The notes: generated by a model from the sequence alone, not told the origin. 11,652 bases of DNA from Methanothrix sp. (GCA_012798025.1 JAAZNX010000049.1:1-11652), one strand, 5' to 3'. Positions 1 through 6,135 are shown, counted from the stretch's first letter. A program made the numbers and translations.

Positions 1-98
1 CGTTTCTGGCGGGATTGCTTCTTCACGGGGTCCCAAAAATTTTCAGCTTCGTAAGCGTAGGTCCGGCCATGGATCTTCTGCTTGACGATGTAAGTCAT
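1..98 (-). CDS. N-terminus of a probable IS transposase (partial, runs off the left edge)
   Basis: Reading the minus strand from an ATG at 98-96 gives 32 codons without a stop, beginning MTYIVKQKIHGRTYAYEAE and continuing with NFWDPVKKQSRQK. This short basic start with aromatic residues, followed by a Trp-Asp and Lys/Arg-rich stretch, resembles the beginnings of IS4/IS1634-type transposases common in methanogen genomes; that is recognition from memory on few residues. The catalytic domain lies outside the window, so intactness cannot be judged. The TATA-like element at 122-131 reads equally well on this strand and would place transcription start about at the ATG, giving a leaderless message. 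It is transcribed divergently from the ferredoxin gene. A small unrelated protein is the alternative. Confidence 0.5.
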   Translation of the reverse strand, partial: MTYIVKQKIHGRTYAYEAENFWDPVKKQSRQK

Positions 99-121
99 AG
101 CTAAGAGTAATAACCATAATG

Positions 122-131
122 CTATATAAAC
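122..131. promoter_or_regulatory. TATA box between divergent genes
   Basis: The run CTATATAAAC is a good archaeal TATA box on the plus strand. Its complement, GTTTATATAG, is equally good on the minus strand. On the minus strand the expected start site, about 25 bases on, falls close to the ATG at 98. On the plus strand it would give a leader of about 70 bases before the ferredoxin ATG at 220. Another AT-rich run (201-207) overlaps the ribosome binding site and is too close to act as promoter for that ATG. Confidence 0.45.
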
Positions 132-219
132 CATTCGGTATGATCGTGCGACAACGAAGTCATTGGAAAAATTGGTTAAGAGAAAAGGCGGAGTTCAGGT
201 TTTATATGAGGTGAAATAA

Positions 220-561
220 ATGGCATGGTTAGTTGGATACCCAAGAGAGAAGATCAACTGGCATCCCACCATTGATCCCGAGAAATGTGTGAAATGTGGG
301 ATGTGCATGAACTGCGGTAGGAACGTCTACGACTGGACGGAAGAAGGTCCGGTGGTGGCCAGGCCCAACCAGTGTATTGTGGGCTGCAACACCTGCGCCA
401 ATCTATGCATGGGCAATGCCATCTCCTTCCCTGACAAAGAAACGATAAGAGAGATCTACAGGCGAGAGAAGATCTGGTCTAAAGTGAAAAAGCAGCTGGA
501 AGAGGAAGGAAAGATAAAGACAAAGCAGAAGGCAGAGGAGAAGGGCGGATGCTGCAGTTAG
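220..561 (+). CDS. 4Fe-4S di-cluster ferredoxin family protein with Cys-Cys tail
   Basis: A 113-residue soluble electron carrier predicted to bind two [4Fe-4S] clusters. The first motif is C23-x2-C26-x2-C29-x2-C32 and the second is C52-x3-C56-x2-C59-x3-C63, followed by a typical AISFP segment. In related ferredoxins the first motif normally has three residues before its fourth cysteine; here there are two, so one cluster may have altered geometry or a different ligand. Residues 75-107 are strongly charged and probably helical, and the protein ends GGCCS with vicinal Cys111-Cys112. The start is supported by GAGGTGA at 208-214, five bases before the ATG. The DUF169 gene starts 10 bases after the stop, so the two are probably cotranscribed. 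With an arsenate reductase nearby, a role in a redox or metalloid-stress pathway is an inference; the electron partner is unknown. Confidence 0.85.
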   Translation: MAWLVGYPREKINWHPTIDPEKCVKCGMCMNCGRNVYDWTEEGPVVARPNQCIVGCNTCANLCMGNAISFPDKETIREIYRREKIWSKVKKQLEEEGKIKTKQKAEEKGGCCS

Positions 562-571
562 ACAATAAGGA

Positions 572-1348
572 ATGACTGTAGCTACTATTGAAGAGATTCA
601 AGAGATGGGAGCCAGGATGAAGTCCATCCTGGGCCTCTCCACCTCTCCGGATGGGGTGCGATTTCTGACCACAAAGGATGCGGTAGAAGGGGCGAAGATG
701 CTCGATCGCCACCGCTACTGCCAGACACTCATGCGCGCACGTCACGGCCAGGACGTGTTGCTGGACGCAGGAGGCATCTCCTGTCCGGCTGCCGCCCGAG
801 CATTCGGATTTCGGCCTCTGCCCGAGCCGCTGCGCACAGGAAAGGGCCTGGTGGGATTCGGCATCGTATCCGAGGAAAAGGTAGCCGAGGAGATGTTCGA
901 GAAGATGCCGCACCTGGAGATGGGGGCTATTCAGCAGATACACCTCTATCCTCTGGAAAAGGCGGAACATCTGCCGGATCTGGTGGTGGTGGAGGACGAG
1001 GTGGAGAAGCTGATGTGGATCATCCTCGCCTACCTGCACGCCCAGAAGGGCGAGAGGGTGCAGAGCTCCACGGCCGTTCTCCAGGCAACATGCGTCGACT
1101 CTACGGTGATACCTTACCTGGAAAATAGGCTGAACTTCAGCTTCGGCTGCTACGGCTGTCGCGATGCTACAGACATGGGCCCCGGTGAGGCTGTGATGGG
1201 ATTTTCAGCGTCATATCTTCCTGATATTGTCGAGCATCTCGAGTTTCTGAATAAGAAGGCCCTTCCGCACTCCAGGGGCAAGCATGCATTTGCAGCGTTG
1301 AAAAAGGAGCACGAAGGAGAGCAGGCATGCACCTGCTCATCGCTATGA
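572..1348 (+). CDS. DUF169 family protein (COG2043-like)
   Basis: A 258-residue protein of the DUF169 family, whose biochemical role is not established. The signs are the N-terminal helix leading to ILGL, the segment GISCPAAARAFGF (residues about 68-80), and the family-like stretch FGCYGCRDATDMGPGEAV near residue 190-207. Cysteines occur in the middle (CYGC) and as a C-x-C pair in the tail CTCSSL. No signal peptide or membrane segment is visible. AAGGA at 567-571 abuts the chosen ATG with no spacer, which is poor. An in-frame ATG at 617 has GGGAG five bases upstream, but starting there would remove a helix that appears to belong to the domain, so 572 is kept. Closely linked to the upstream ferredoxin gene; the pairing hints that the protein is redox active or binds a thiol-reactive ligand, which is inference. 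Confidence 0.8.
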   Translation: MTVATIEEIQEMGARMKSILGLSTSPDGVRFLTTKDAVEGAKMLDRHRYCQTLMRARHGQDVLLDAGGISCPAAARAFGFRPLPEPLRTGKGLVGFGIVSEEKVAEEMFEKMPHLEMGAIQQIHLYPLEKAEHLPDLVVVEDEVEKLMWIILAYLHAQKGERVQSSTAVLQATCVDSTVIPYLENRLNFSFGCYGCRDATDMGPGEAVMGFSASYLPDIVEHLEFLNKKALPHSRGKHAFAALKKEHEGEQACTCSSL

Positions 1349-1400
1349 GGCTGATTGGGAATGCGACAAGTAATTTTGAGTCTAACCGAAATTGGGTTTA

Positions 1401-1407
1401 GGAGGTC
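1401..1407 (+). promoter_or_regulatory. Strong Shine-Dalgarno site for the GTG start at 1414
   Basis: GGAGGTC lies six bases before GTG 1414 and decides that start; no other in-frame start nearby has comparable support. Confidence 0.7.
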
Positions 1408-1413
1408 TTTGAA

Positions 1414-1683
1414 GTGAACAACACCGAGGGTGGGCCCTTTGAGACGGAGAAATGCGAACAAATAAACGTCGATGCGAATTGCGCCGCTCTGGCGGTTATT
1501 CTTCTGAGCCACATCAAAGGGCATTTGGTCTCCGAAAAGATAATCTCGGCCCAGGAGATAGCCGCCTTTGCCTCATCCCTGGATAGCATCCAGCATGTAT
1601 ACAGTGAGTTGGTCACGAGATATGGTATTAAGCCTGAAGAAAGCTGCGACGAGGTTAAGAAGGCCATTTGCCGATGCATTTAG
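1414..1683 (+). CDS. Unrecognised 89-residue cysteine-containing protein
   Basis: I do not recognise this family. The GTG start has a near-ideal ribosome binding site, which supports that it is really translated. The protein is small, soluble and predicted mostly helical. Cysteines are at residues 14, 23, 78, 86 and 88, the last two forming a C-x-C pair at the very C terminus (ending CRCI). A hydrophobic stretch around residues 24-33 (AALAVILLSH) is too short and too close to charged residues for a sure membrane segment. It lies 65 bases after the DUF169 gene and 118-130 bases before the arsenate reductase, on the same strand. Both upstream neighbours also end in a cysteine pair, so a shared thiol, metal or metalloid chemistry is possible but unproven. 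Confidence 0.65.
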   Translation: MNNTEGGPFETEKCEQINVDANCAALAVILLSHIKGHLVSEKIISAQEIAAFASSLDSIQHVYSELVTRYGIKPEESCDEVKKAICRCI

Positions 1684-1783
1684 CAAAATAGAGATGGAGC
1701 GGCAATGTTGCAGATAAAACCCTCTGATATATGATATTGCAGTGCTTCAGGAGGCGCGATACCTGATGAGGATTGGGTGATAG

Positions 1784-1791
1784 GTATTTAT
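1784..1791 (+). promoter_or_regulatory. Candidate promoter of the arsenate reductase gene
   Basis: The 118-130-base gap before the arsenate reductase contains the AT-rich run GTATTTAT here and a second, GATATATGA, at 1726-1734. The nearer one lies about 25 bases upstream of ATG 1814, which would give a leaderless message from that codon. The consensus match is modest and start-site data are lacking. Confidence 0.3.
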
Positions 1792-1813
1792 CCTCGGAGC
1801 AGTGATAAAAATT

Positions 1814-2275
1814 ATGATAACGAATTGCGCATCAGAGAAAAAGAAAATTCTCTTCCTCTGCACCCACAACTCCGCTCGCTCGCAGATGGCAGAGGGCCTC
1901 TTGCGGGCCATGTTAGCAGATCGCTATGAGGCCTACAGCGCTGGCGTAGAGGCCACAAGGGTCGATCCCCGTGCCATCGCTGTCATGAAGGAGCTGGGGA
2001 TAGACATCTCAGGTCAGCGCTCCAAGTCGGCCGAGGAATTCCAGGACATGGTATTCGACATGGCGGTCACAGTCTGTGACCGAGCCAGACAAGCCTGCCC
2101 AATCATCAGCACCAACCTATCGCTTCCGACCAAATCTCCCAGGGCAAAAGAGGTGATTCACAAGAGCTTCGAGGACCCTGCCACGGCCGCAGGCTCGCAG
2201 GAAGAGCAGCTCAAGGCTTTCCGACGGGTCAGAGACGAGATAAAAGAGTGGATCTCCAAGACATTTGGGAGATAG
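1814..2275 (+). CDS. arsC: Arsenate reductase, thioredoxin-coupled type / low-Mr protein tyrosine phosphatase fold
   Basis: Predicted to reduce arsenate to arsenite in the cytoplasm using three redox cysteines. The P-loop is CTHNSARS, with nucleophile Cys16 and phosphate-binding Arg22 (numbered from ATG 1814). The redox pair is Cys88 and Cys95 in VCDRARQACP, where thioredoxin-type ArsC enzymes carry theirs. FEDPA (Asp121-Pro122) supplies the likely general acid. At 153 residues it is slightly longer than bacterial ArsC of about 130, because of an N-terminal extension of about 10 residues. A GTG at 1802 would add four residues, but its only purine-rich site (1796-1799) is two bases away; ATG 1814 with a TATA-like run about 25 bases upstream seems better. 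No arsenite pump or ArsR regulator is visible. With all three cysteines present, arsenate reductase is preferred over a plain phosphatase. Confidence 0.87.
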   Translation: MITNCASEKKKILFLCTHNSARSQMAEGLLRAMLADRYEAYSAGVEATRVDPRAIAVMKELGIDISGQRSKSAEEFQDMVFDMAVTVCDRARQACPIISTNLSLPTKSPRAKEVIHKSFEDPATAAGSQEEQLKAFRRVRDEIKEWISKTFGR

Positions 2276-2370
2276 CCTTTGGATTTTAACCTAAACTCCG
2301 CCCGTCTTAATAACCATAGAGGGTTTCGAAGAGGATTCCTATAAACCTATCCAAAGAAAATATATAGAAA

Positions 2371-2384
2371 TTATTATATAATAA
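2371..2384. repeat. Perfect 14-base AT palindrome
   Basis: TTATTATATAATAA is its own reverse complement and sits in a very AT-rich stretch (about 2355-2398), 15 bases before the transposase fragment ATG. It could be the old transposase promoter or simply AT-rich sequence. The rest of the gap from 2276 shows no gene. Confidence 0.5.
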
Positions 2385-2398
2385 CATCATTTTATACT

Positions 2399-2665
2399 AT
2401 GGATTCTTTTACCACGTGGACATTGAGAGGGCTTAGCGCTAAACAAGACAAGTCCCGACTCTCACAGATATCGGATTTAATAGACTGGGCGCCATTTTGC
2501 CGTATCCTCGAAGAAATGTATGACAATAAGGGCGAAAGGGGCGGAAGACCCAACTGTGACGTTATTCTGATGTTCAAAATTCTGATACTTCAACAGTGGT
2601 ATGGCTTAAGCGATCTGGAAGTCGAAAGGCAAATGGCCGACAGCATATCGTTTATGGTAGGGTAG
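2399..2665 (+). pseudogene. Truncated IS5-family transposase (N-terminal fragment)
   Basis: The 88-residue reading frame matches the N-terminal DUF772-type domain of IS5-like transposases. It has the helix DLIDWAPFCRILEEMY, then GGRPNCDVILMFKILILQQW and YGLSDLEVERQMADSISFM. That domain should be followed by several hundred residues carrying the DDE catalytic core. Here the homology stops at about residue 85, a stop codon follows at 2663-2665, and no continuation appears in any frame before the mat gene. It is therefore a dead remnant, broken by deletion or replacement at about base 2655. No convincing terminal inverted repeats were found. The remnant marks a recombination point directly upstream of the housekeeping mat gene. 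Confidence 0.85.
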
Positions 2666-2740
2666 TTCATCCATAGTGCAAAGCATTAATATGACAATGG
2701 GTTTCTTGTAAGTCCAATTGCAGTAAGAATATGCAAATTC

Positions 2741-2748
2741 GAGGAGAG
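2741..2748 (+). promoter_or_regulatory. Shine-Dalgarno site that fixes the mat start
   Basis: GAGGAGAG lies a few bases before ATG 2752. The in-frame ATG at 2731 lies upstream of this site and has none of its own, so the seven extra residues are probably not translated. A weak TATA-like run, TTAATATG, is at 2686-2693, between the IS remnant and mat. Confidence 0.65.
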
Positions 2749-2751
2749 CTC

Positions 2752-3942
2752 ATGAAGAGAAATATCAAGGTTGAACGCCTCAATCAAAGACCGTTGGAGA
2801 AGCAGGAGATCGAGCTTGTAGAGCGCAAGGGCATAGGTCACCCGGATAGCGTGGCGGACGGCCTTGCGGAGTCCATCAGCCGGGCGCTCTGCCAGGAATA
2901 CCTTGATAGATTTGGAGCGGTGTTGCACCATAACACTGATAAGACTCAAATCGTGGCAGGAAGGTCACATCCTGCTTTTGGCGGCGGGGAGGTTATTTGC
3001 CCGCTTTATATTCTCTTAACCGGACGGGCCACCAGAGTCTTCAAGGAAGAGGAGATTCCAGTGGACACTATTGCAATCAAGGCAGCTCGTAGGCTGCTGA
3101 CGGACTCGCTCTCTAACCTTGATGTCAACAACCACATAATTCTCGATGCCAAGATCGGCATGGGATCTTCGGACCTGAGGGATGTCTTCGGCCGCAAGGT
3201 TCCCAGCGCCAATGATACATCTTTTGGCGTAGGCTACGCCCCACTCTCCGAGACAGAGAGAATCGTCTACAATACCGAGCGAGAGCTGATGAACCTCAAG
3301 AAGAGCATCCCTGCCATCGGTGAGGACATCAAGGTCATGGGCATGCGCGAGGGCGATACCATCAACTTGACCATTGCCTGCGCCATGATCGACAAGTACT
3401 TGGCGAATCTTAAAGAGTACGCCGACACGAAGAATGATATCGTGGAGCACATCACTCAGCATGCCAAGCAGTTCACGTCTCGCAAGGTCGAGGCGCAGAT
3501 GAATGTGGCCGATGACATCGAAGCGGGCTCTGTTTATATCACCGTCACTGGCACATCTGCAGAGATGGGAGATGATGGTGCAGTAGGCCGTGGCAACAGG
3601 GCTAATGGACTTATCACGCCGAACCGACCCATGAGTCTTGAAGCAACCTGCGGCAAGAACCCGATCAACCACGTGGGTAAGATCTACAATCTGCTTTCCA
3701 CAGAAGCTGCCCGTCAGATCGCCACAGAGGTTAAGGGCATCGATGAGGTCTACATCAAGATCCTCTCGCAGATCGGCAAGCCAATCGATCAGCCGCATAT
3801 GGCAAGCGTGCAGATCGTGCCCAAAGAGGGTGTGGACATGAAGGCTGTGCAGCTGGGTGCTGCTGAGATCCTGGATGACTGGCTGGCGAACATTCCCAAA
3901 CTGCAGCAGATGCTGTTTCGTGGAGAGATCAGCACATACTGA
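2752..3942 (+). CDS. mat: S-adenosylmethionine synthetase, archaeal type
   Basis: Makes S-adenosylmethionine from methionine and ATP (with phosphate and diphosphate as by-products) in the cytoplasm, supplying methyl and radical-SAM enzymes. It belongs to the archaeal family, only distantly similar to bacterial MetK. Visible signatures are [15 protein letters not shown] (residues 26-40, the ATP/methionine-site GHPD region), [20 protein letters not shown] (60-79), GMGSSDL, and the glycine-rich [18 protein letters not shown] (about 273-290). At 396 residues it has the usual length of about 400 and is complete. The start at 2752 rests on the strong GAGGAGAG site. It stands alone between an IS remnant and a stem-loop. 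SAM supply is relevant to methanogens because MCR is methylated after translation and several marker proteins are radical-SAM enzymes, but this window shows no direct functional tie to the downstream operon. Confidence 0.96.
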   Translation: MKRNIKVERLNQRPLEKQEIELVERKGIGHPDSVADGLAESISRALCQEYLDRFGAVLHHNTDKTQIVAGRSHPAFGGGEVICPLYILLTGRATRVFKEEEIPVDTIAIKAARRLLTDSLSNLDVNNHIILDAKIGMGSSDLRDVFGRKVPSANDTSFGVGYAPLSETERIVYNTERELMNLKKSIPAIGEDIKVMGMREGDTINLTIACAMIDKYLANLKEYADTKNDIVEHITQHAKQFTSRKVEAQMNVADDIEAGSVYITVTGTSAEMGDDGAVGRGNRANGLITPNRPMSLEATCGKNPINHVGKIYNLLSTEAARQIATEVKGIDEVYIKILSQIGKPIDQPHMASVQIVPKEGVDMKAVQLGAAEILDDWLANIPKLQQMLFRGEISTY

Positions 3943-3949
3943 GCTGTTT

Positions 3950-4021
3950 TTACGATGTGGTGAGCCGATCTTGGGGCCCATGCGCAATGGTGCGGGACCC
4001 ATGGACTCACAGGCATCGTAA
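3950..4021. other. Large three-segment stem-loop downstream of mat
   Basis: Seven bases after the mat stop codon, TTACGATG (3950-3957) pairs perfectly with CATCGTAA (4014-4021). Inside this, TGAGCC (3961-3966) pairs with GG-A-CTCA (4003-4009). The apex GGGCCC-AT-GCGC (3974-3985) pairs with GTGC-GGG-A-CCC (3990-4000), with one wobble pair and bulges, around an AATG loop. The element is compact, GC-rich at the tip and AT-rich at the base. It is not a tRNA and not followed by a T-run, so a bacterial-style terminator is unlikely. Options are a 3' UTR stability or processing element, a small structured RNA, or a miniature mobile repeat. The pairing was read by eye. Confidence 0.6.
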
Positions 4022-4059
4022 TTCTTCCGGTCGACCATCAATAAAATTGCAGACGCATA

Positions 4060-4086
4060 TTGATAAGAAAGTTATATATGTATCAA
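4060..4086 (+). promoter_or_regulatory. Promoter of the winged-helix gene with flanking inverted repeat
   Basis: The TATA box TTATATAT (4072-4079) lies about 27-34 bases before ATG 4106, predicting a leaderless or very short-leader transcript. The box is framed by TTGATA (4060-4065) and TATCAA (4081-4086), a 6-base inverted repeat with a 15-base spacer. A repressor bound there would block TBP and TFB, so autoregulation by the encoded winged-helix protein is an attractive inference. Confidence 0.5.
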
Positions 4087-4105
4087 AGATACGAACTTAT
4101 GGTAG

Positions 4106-4357
4106 ATGCCCTCGAGAAGAAGCAAAGACCAACTAGTACGTATAATCCTCACCATATGTCAAGGAGACGGGGCAACCAAGACCAGAATTATCTACGATGC
4201 AGGGCTGAATTTCAACACGGTGAAATCCTATTTGGGGTTGCTGATCGGGAAGGGCCTTATTGAGGTGGTCCAGGGGGATCTCATTCGCTATAAAACGACC
4301 CCAAAAGGGGAAAAGGCCTTGAGATGTCTCAAGGAGCTTGAGGCCATTTATTCTTAG
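4106..4357 (+). CDS. Small archaeal winged-helix DNA-binding protein
   Basis: This 83-residue protein is almost entirely one winged helix-turn-helix domain of the kind common in Methanosarcinales (HTH_45-like). Residues 8-20 form helix 1. TKTRIIYDAGLNF (about 25-37) and NTVKSYLGLLIGKGLIEV (38-55) hold helix 2 and the recognition helix. The wing is VQGDLIRYKTTPKGEKAL (55-72), and a short helix ends the protein. No ligand domain or metal site (no Cys or His cluster) is present apart from single cysteines near residues 18 and 74. It is probably a transcription factor acting at nearby promoters; inverted repeats lie around its own TATA box and upstream of the atwA TATA box 160 bases on. Translation seems leaderless, as no Shine-Dalgarno site precedes the ATG. 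Its signal and targets are unknown. Confidence 0.8.
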   Translation: MPSRRSKDQLVRIILTICQGDGATKTRIIYDAGLNFNTVKSYLGLLIGKGLIEVVQGDLIRYKTTPKGEKALRCLKELEAIYS

Positions 4358-4369
4358 TTACAAAAAAAA

Positions 4370-4403
4370 CTCAAAAAGATCTTGATTTTGGCGGTCTTTT
4401 GAG
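4370..4403. repeat. Imperfect inverted repeat after the regulator gene
   Basis: CTCAAAAAGA (4370-4379) pairs with TCTTTTGAG (4395-4403) with one extra A, across a 15-base loop, just after the winged-helix stop codon. It could act as a weak terminator or processing site. The A-run before it (4362-4369) means a T-run terminator would fit only minus-strand transcription, so the function is uncertain. Confidence 0.35.
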
Positions 4404-4411
4404 AGGCGAAA

Positions 4412-4424
4412 TATTGTAACAATA
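4412..4424. promoter_or_regulatory. Candidate operator upstream of the atwA-mmp operon
   Basis: TATTGT-A-ACAATA is a perfect 6+6 inverted repeat with a one-base centre. It ends 15 bases before the TATA box of the operon. Its position and symmetry suit a dimeric regulator, possibly the adjacent winged-helix protein, but it does not match the TTGATA/TATCAA repeat at that gene's own promoter. Confidence 0.4.
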
Positions 4425-4439
4425 GTTATCGGCAGAACT

Positions 4440-4448
4440 CATATAAAG
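4440..4448 (+). promoter_or_regulatory. TATA box of the atwA-mmp operon
   Basis: CATATAAAG fits an archaeal TATA box. Initiation about 25 bases downstream (near 4468-4472) would leave a leader of about 45-50 bases before ATG 4518. No comparable promoter sequence is seen inside the operon up to 11238, where genes overlap or nearly touch. Confidence 0.55.
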
Positions 4449-4517
4449 CTTCGGATAAACTTAAGTAGCATTGAGCCAAGGGATGGTAACGGACGAACCT
4501 TACATTACAATGAGTTT

Positions 4518-6134
4518 ATGGGGCATGATAGTTTGGCACCTTTTATCGAGATTCGGGATCTGACAGTTCAATTCGGTGAGGTTGTTGCTCTTCGAAAGAT
4601 AAACCTGGTCATTGAGGAGGGCGAGTCGGTAGGAATTTTGGGCAGGAGCGGCTCTGGAAAAAGCGTTCTGATGCATGTCCTGCGCGGCGTAGAGTCATTC
4701 CAGGGAATTAGCGGGAGCGTGATCTTCCACGTGGCCCGATGCGAAAAGTGCAGGCATGTGGAGCCTCCCAGTCACGCCGGAGAAAAATGTCGTTGCGGTG
4801 GAGTACTAAGAGCCATTGAGGCAGATTTCGTCTCTCTAGACATAAACAACCCACTGCGGCGCGACATCGTGAAGAGGATCGCCATCATGTTGCAGAGGAC
4901 CTTTGCCCTTTACGGCGATGAGAGGGTAATTGTGAACGTCATGAGGGCTGTGGAGGAGACGGGCGAGTCCATGAGCGTTCACCATGCAGCAGACTTGCTA
5001 GATGAGGTCAACCTCTCTCACAGGCTAATGCACGTTGCCAGAGAGCTGTCGGGCGGAGAAAAGCAGCGTGTTGTTCTGGCCCGTCAGCTAGCCAAGTCGC
5101 CCATGGTCCTTTTGGCAGACGAGCCTACAGGAACCCTTGATCCGTCTACCGCGAGGGTGGTGCACGATTCTATCAAGCGGGCCGTCCAGGACTTCAAAAT
5201 GACCCTGATCATCACCAGCCACTGGGAAGATGTGATGGTTGAGCTGGCAGACAGGGCGATATTGCTGGACCAAGGAGAGATCAAGGCAGTGGGAGCGCCA
5301 AAAGAAGTCGCCGCCCAGTTCCTGGCCATGGCAGGAGAGCTCGGCAAGCGAGAGGAGGTTAAAGTAGGAGCTCCAATAATCAAAGCCAATAATCTGGCCA
5401 AGAGATACATCAGCATTGATCGGGGCGTGGTCAAGGCTGTAGATGACGTGAGCTTGGATGTGAAGGAGGGAGAGATCTTCGGTCTGGTAGGTGTCTCGGG
5501 AGGCGGCAAGACGACCTTATCCAAGATGGTGAGCGGCATCATCACGCCCACAAGCGGAAGCATCTCCGTTCGTGTAGGAGACGAATGGGTTGATCTCACA
5601 GTTCTAGGGTCCAATGGTCGCGGAAGGGCAACTAAATATATCGGCATTCTCCATCAGGAATATACCTTATATCCATCCAGAAGCGTCCTTGAGAACCTGA
5701 CTGAAGCCATCGGCCTTTCACTGCCATTTGAGCTGGCAGAAAGGAAGGCCATCCATACCCTGGAAACCGTTGGGTTCACCGAGGAACAGGCAGAAGCTGT
5801 GCTCACCAAGATGCCTGATGAGCTCTCTGAGGGAGAGCGCCACAGGGTAGCAATGGCGCAGGTTCTGATAAAAGAGCCACGCATTGTCATCCTCGACGAG
5901 CCTACTGGAACGATGGACGCCATCACTAAGATCGAGGTTACAAAATCCATACTCAACGCCCGCGAGGAACTGGGCGAGACCTTCGTCATCGTGAGTCACG
6001 ACATGGACTTCGTGAAGAATGTCTGCGATCGGGCGATGCTCATGCGCAATGGAAAGGCGGTATTCACCGGTCTTCCCGAGGAAGTCCTGGCCAAGATCAC
6101 TGAAAAGGAAGAGAAGGAGATGCTGGGGAGTTAA
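4518..6134 (+). CDS. atwA: Methyl-coenzyme M reductase activation component A2 (twin ABC ATPase)
   Basis: Soluble ATPase that drives the reductive activation of MCR, powering reduction of cofactor F430 from Ni(II) to Ni(I). Two ABC nucleotide-binding domains follow each other without membrane segments. Domain 1 has Walker A GRSGSGKS (42-49), Gln126, signature LSGGE (177-181), Walker B ending in Asp201-Glu202 and switch His235. Domain 2 has GVSGGGKT (325-332), Gln380, LSEGE (436-440), Asp460-Glu461 and His494. Both ATP sites look complete. Domain 1 carries an insertion with C75-x2-C78 and C91-x-C93, a probable zinc ribbon. The 538 residues fit the A2 family. ATG 4518 has only a weak ribosome binding site. 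First gene of the operon; mmp3 starts two bases after its stop codon. Confusion with ABC importer ATPases is unlikely given this context. Confidence 0.95.
   Translation: MGHDSLAPFIEIRDLTVQFGEVVALRKINLVIEEGESVGILGRSGSGKSVLMHVLRGVESFQGISGSVIFHVARCEKCRHVEPPSHAGEKCRCGGVLRAIEADFVSLDINNPLRRDIVKRIAIMLQRTFALYGDERVIVNVMRAVEETGESMSVHHAADLLDEVNLSHRLMHVARELSGGEKQRVVLARQLAKSPMVLLADEPTGTLDPSTARVVHDSIKRAVQDFKMTLIITSHWEDVMVELADRAILLDQGEIKAVGAPKEVAAQFLAMAGELGKREEVKVGAPIIKANNLAKRYISIDRGVVKAVDDVSLDVKEGEIFGLVGVSGGGKTTLSKMVSGIITPTSGSISVRVGDEWVDLTVLGSNGRGRATKYIGILHQEYTLYPSRSVLENLTEAIGLSLPFELAERKAIHTLETVGFTEEQAEAVLTKMPDELSEGERHRVAMAQVLIKEPRIVILDEPTGTMDAITKIEVTKSILNAREELGETFVIVSHDMDFVKNVCDRAMLMRNGKAVFTGLPEEVLAKITEKEEKEMLGS
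6125..6130 (+). promoter_or_regulatory. Shine-Dalgarno site inside the atwA end, fixing a TTG start for mmp3
   Basis: GGGGAG, in the last codons of atwA, lies five bases before TTG 6136. The frame stays open back to an ATG at 6019, but those residues only mirror atwA codons in another frame and include an RCSCAMERR-type sequence unlike the family. Confidence 0.75.
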
Positions 6135-6135
6135 T

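Noticed and set aside
479..1039. 186-codon minus-strand frame opposite the ferredoxin and DUF169 genes
   Set aside because: Leu/His/Ser-rich, no motif, no promoter or ribosome binding site; a shadow of plus-strand codon usage.
1766..1780. Four-codon open frame (ATG to TGA) behind an AGGAGG run in the gap before arsC
   Set aside because: The spacing to AGGAGG is long and four codons are too few to support a gene; it is in the arsC frame but stopped before it.
2321..2705. GGGTTTC repeated at 2321-2327 and 2699-2705 around the transposase remnant, considered as IS ends or target duplication
   Set aside because: Seven bases in direct orientation with no extended match and no inverted terminal repeat; it could easily be chance.
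3016..4041. 341-codon open frame on the minus strand across mat
   Set aside because: It lies almost entirely opposite the well-supported mat gene, and its His/Leu/Val-rich composition is typical of an antisense shadow; no family motifs were seen.
3943..4105. SAM riboswitch associated with mat
   Set aside because: The structured element is downstream of mat, lacks recognisable SAM-riboswitch features, and is separated from the next gene by that gene's own TATA box.
4518..6134. ABC transporter (oligopeptide or nickel importer ATPase) reading of the twin ATPase gene
   Set aside because: No permease or binding-protein genes are nearby, the Cys-rich insertion fits component A2, and mmp genes follow immediately.
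6019..6135. Longer N terminus for mmp3 from ATG 6019
   Set aside because: This stretch is the 3' end of atwA read in another frame; the family-like sequence and ribosome binding site point to TTG 6136.
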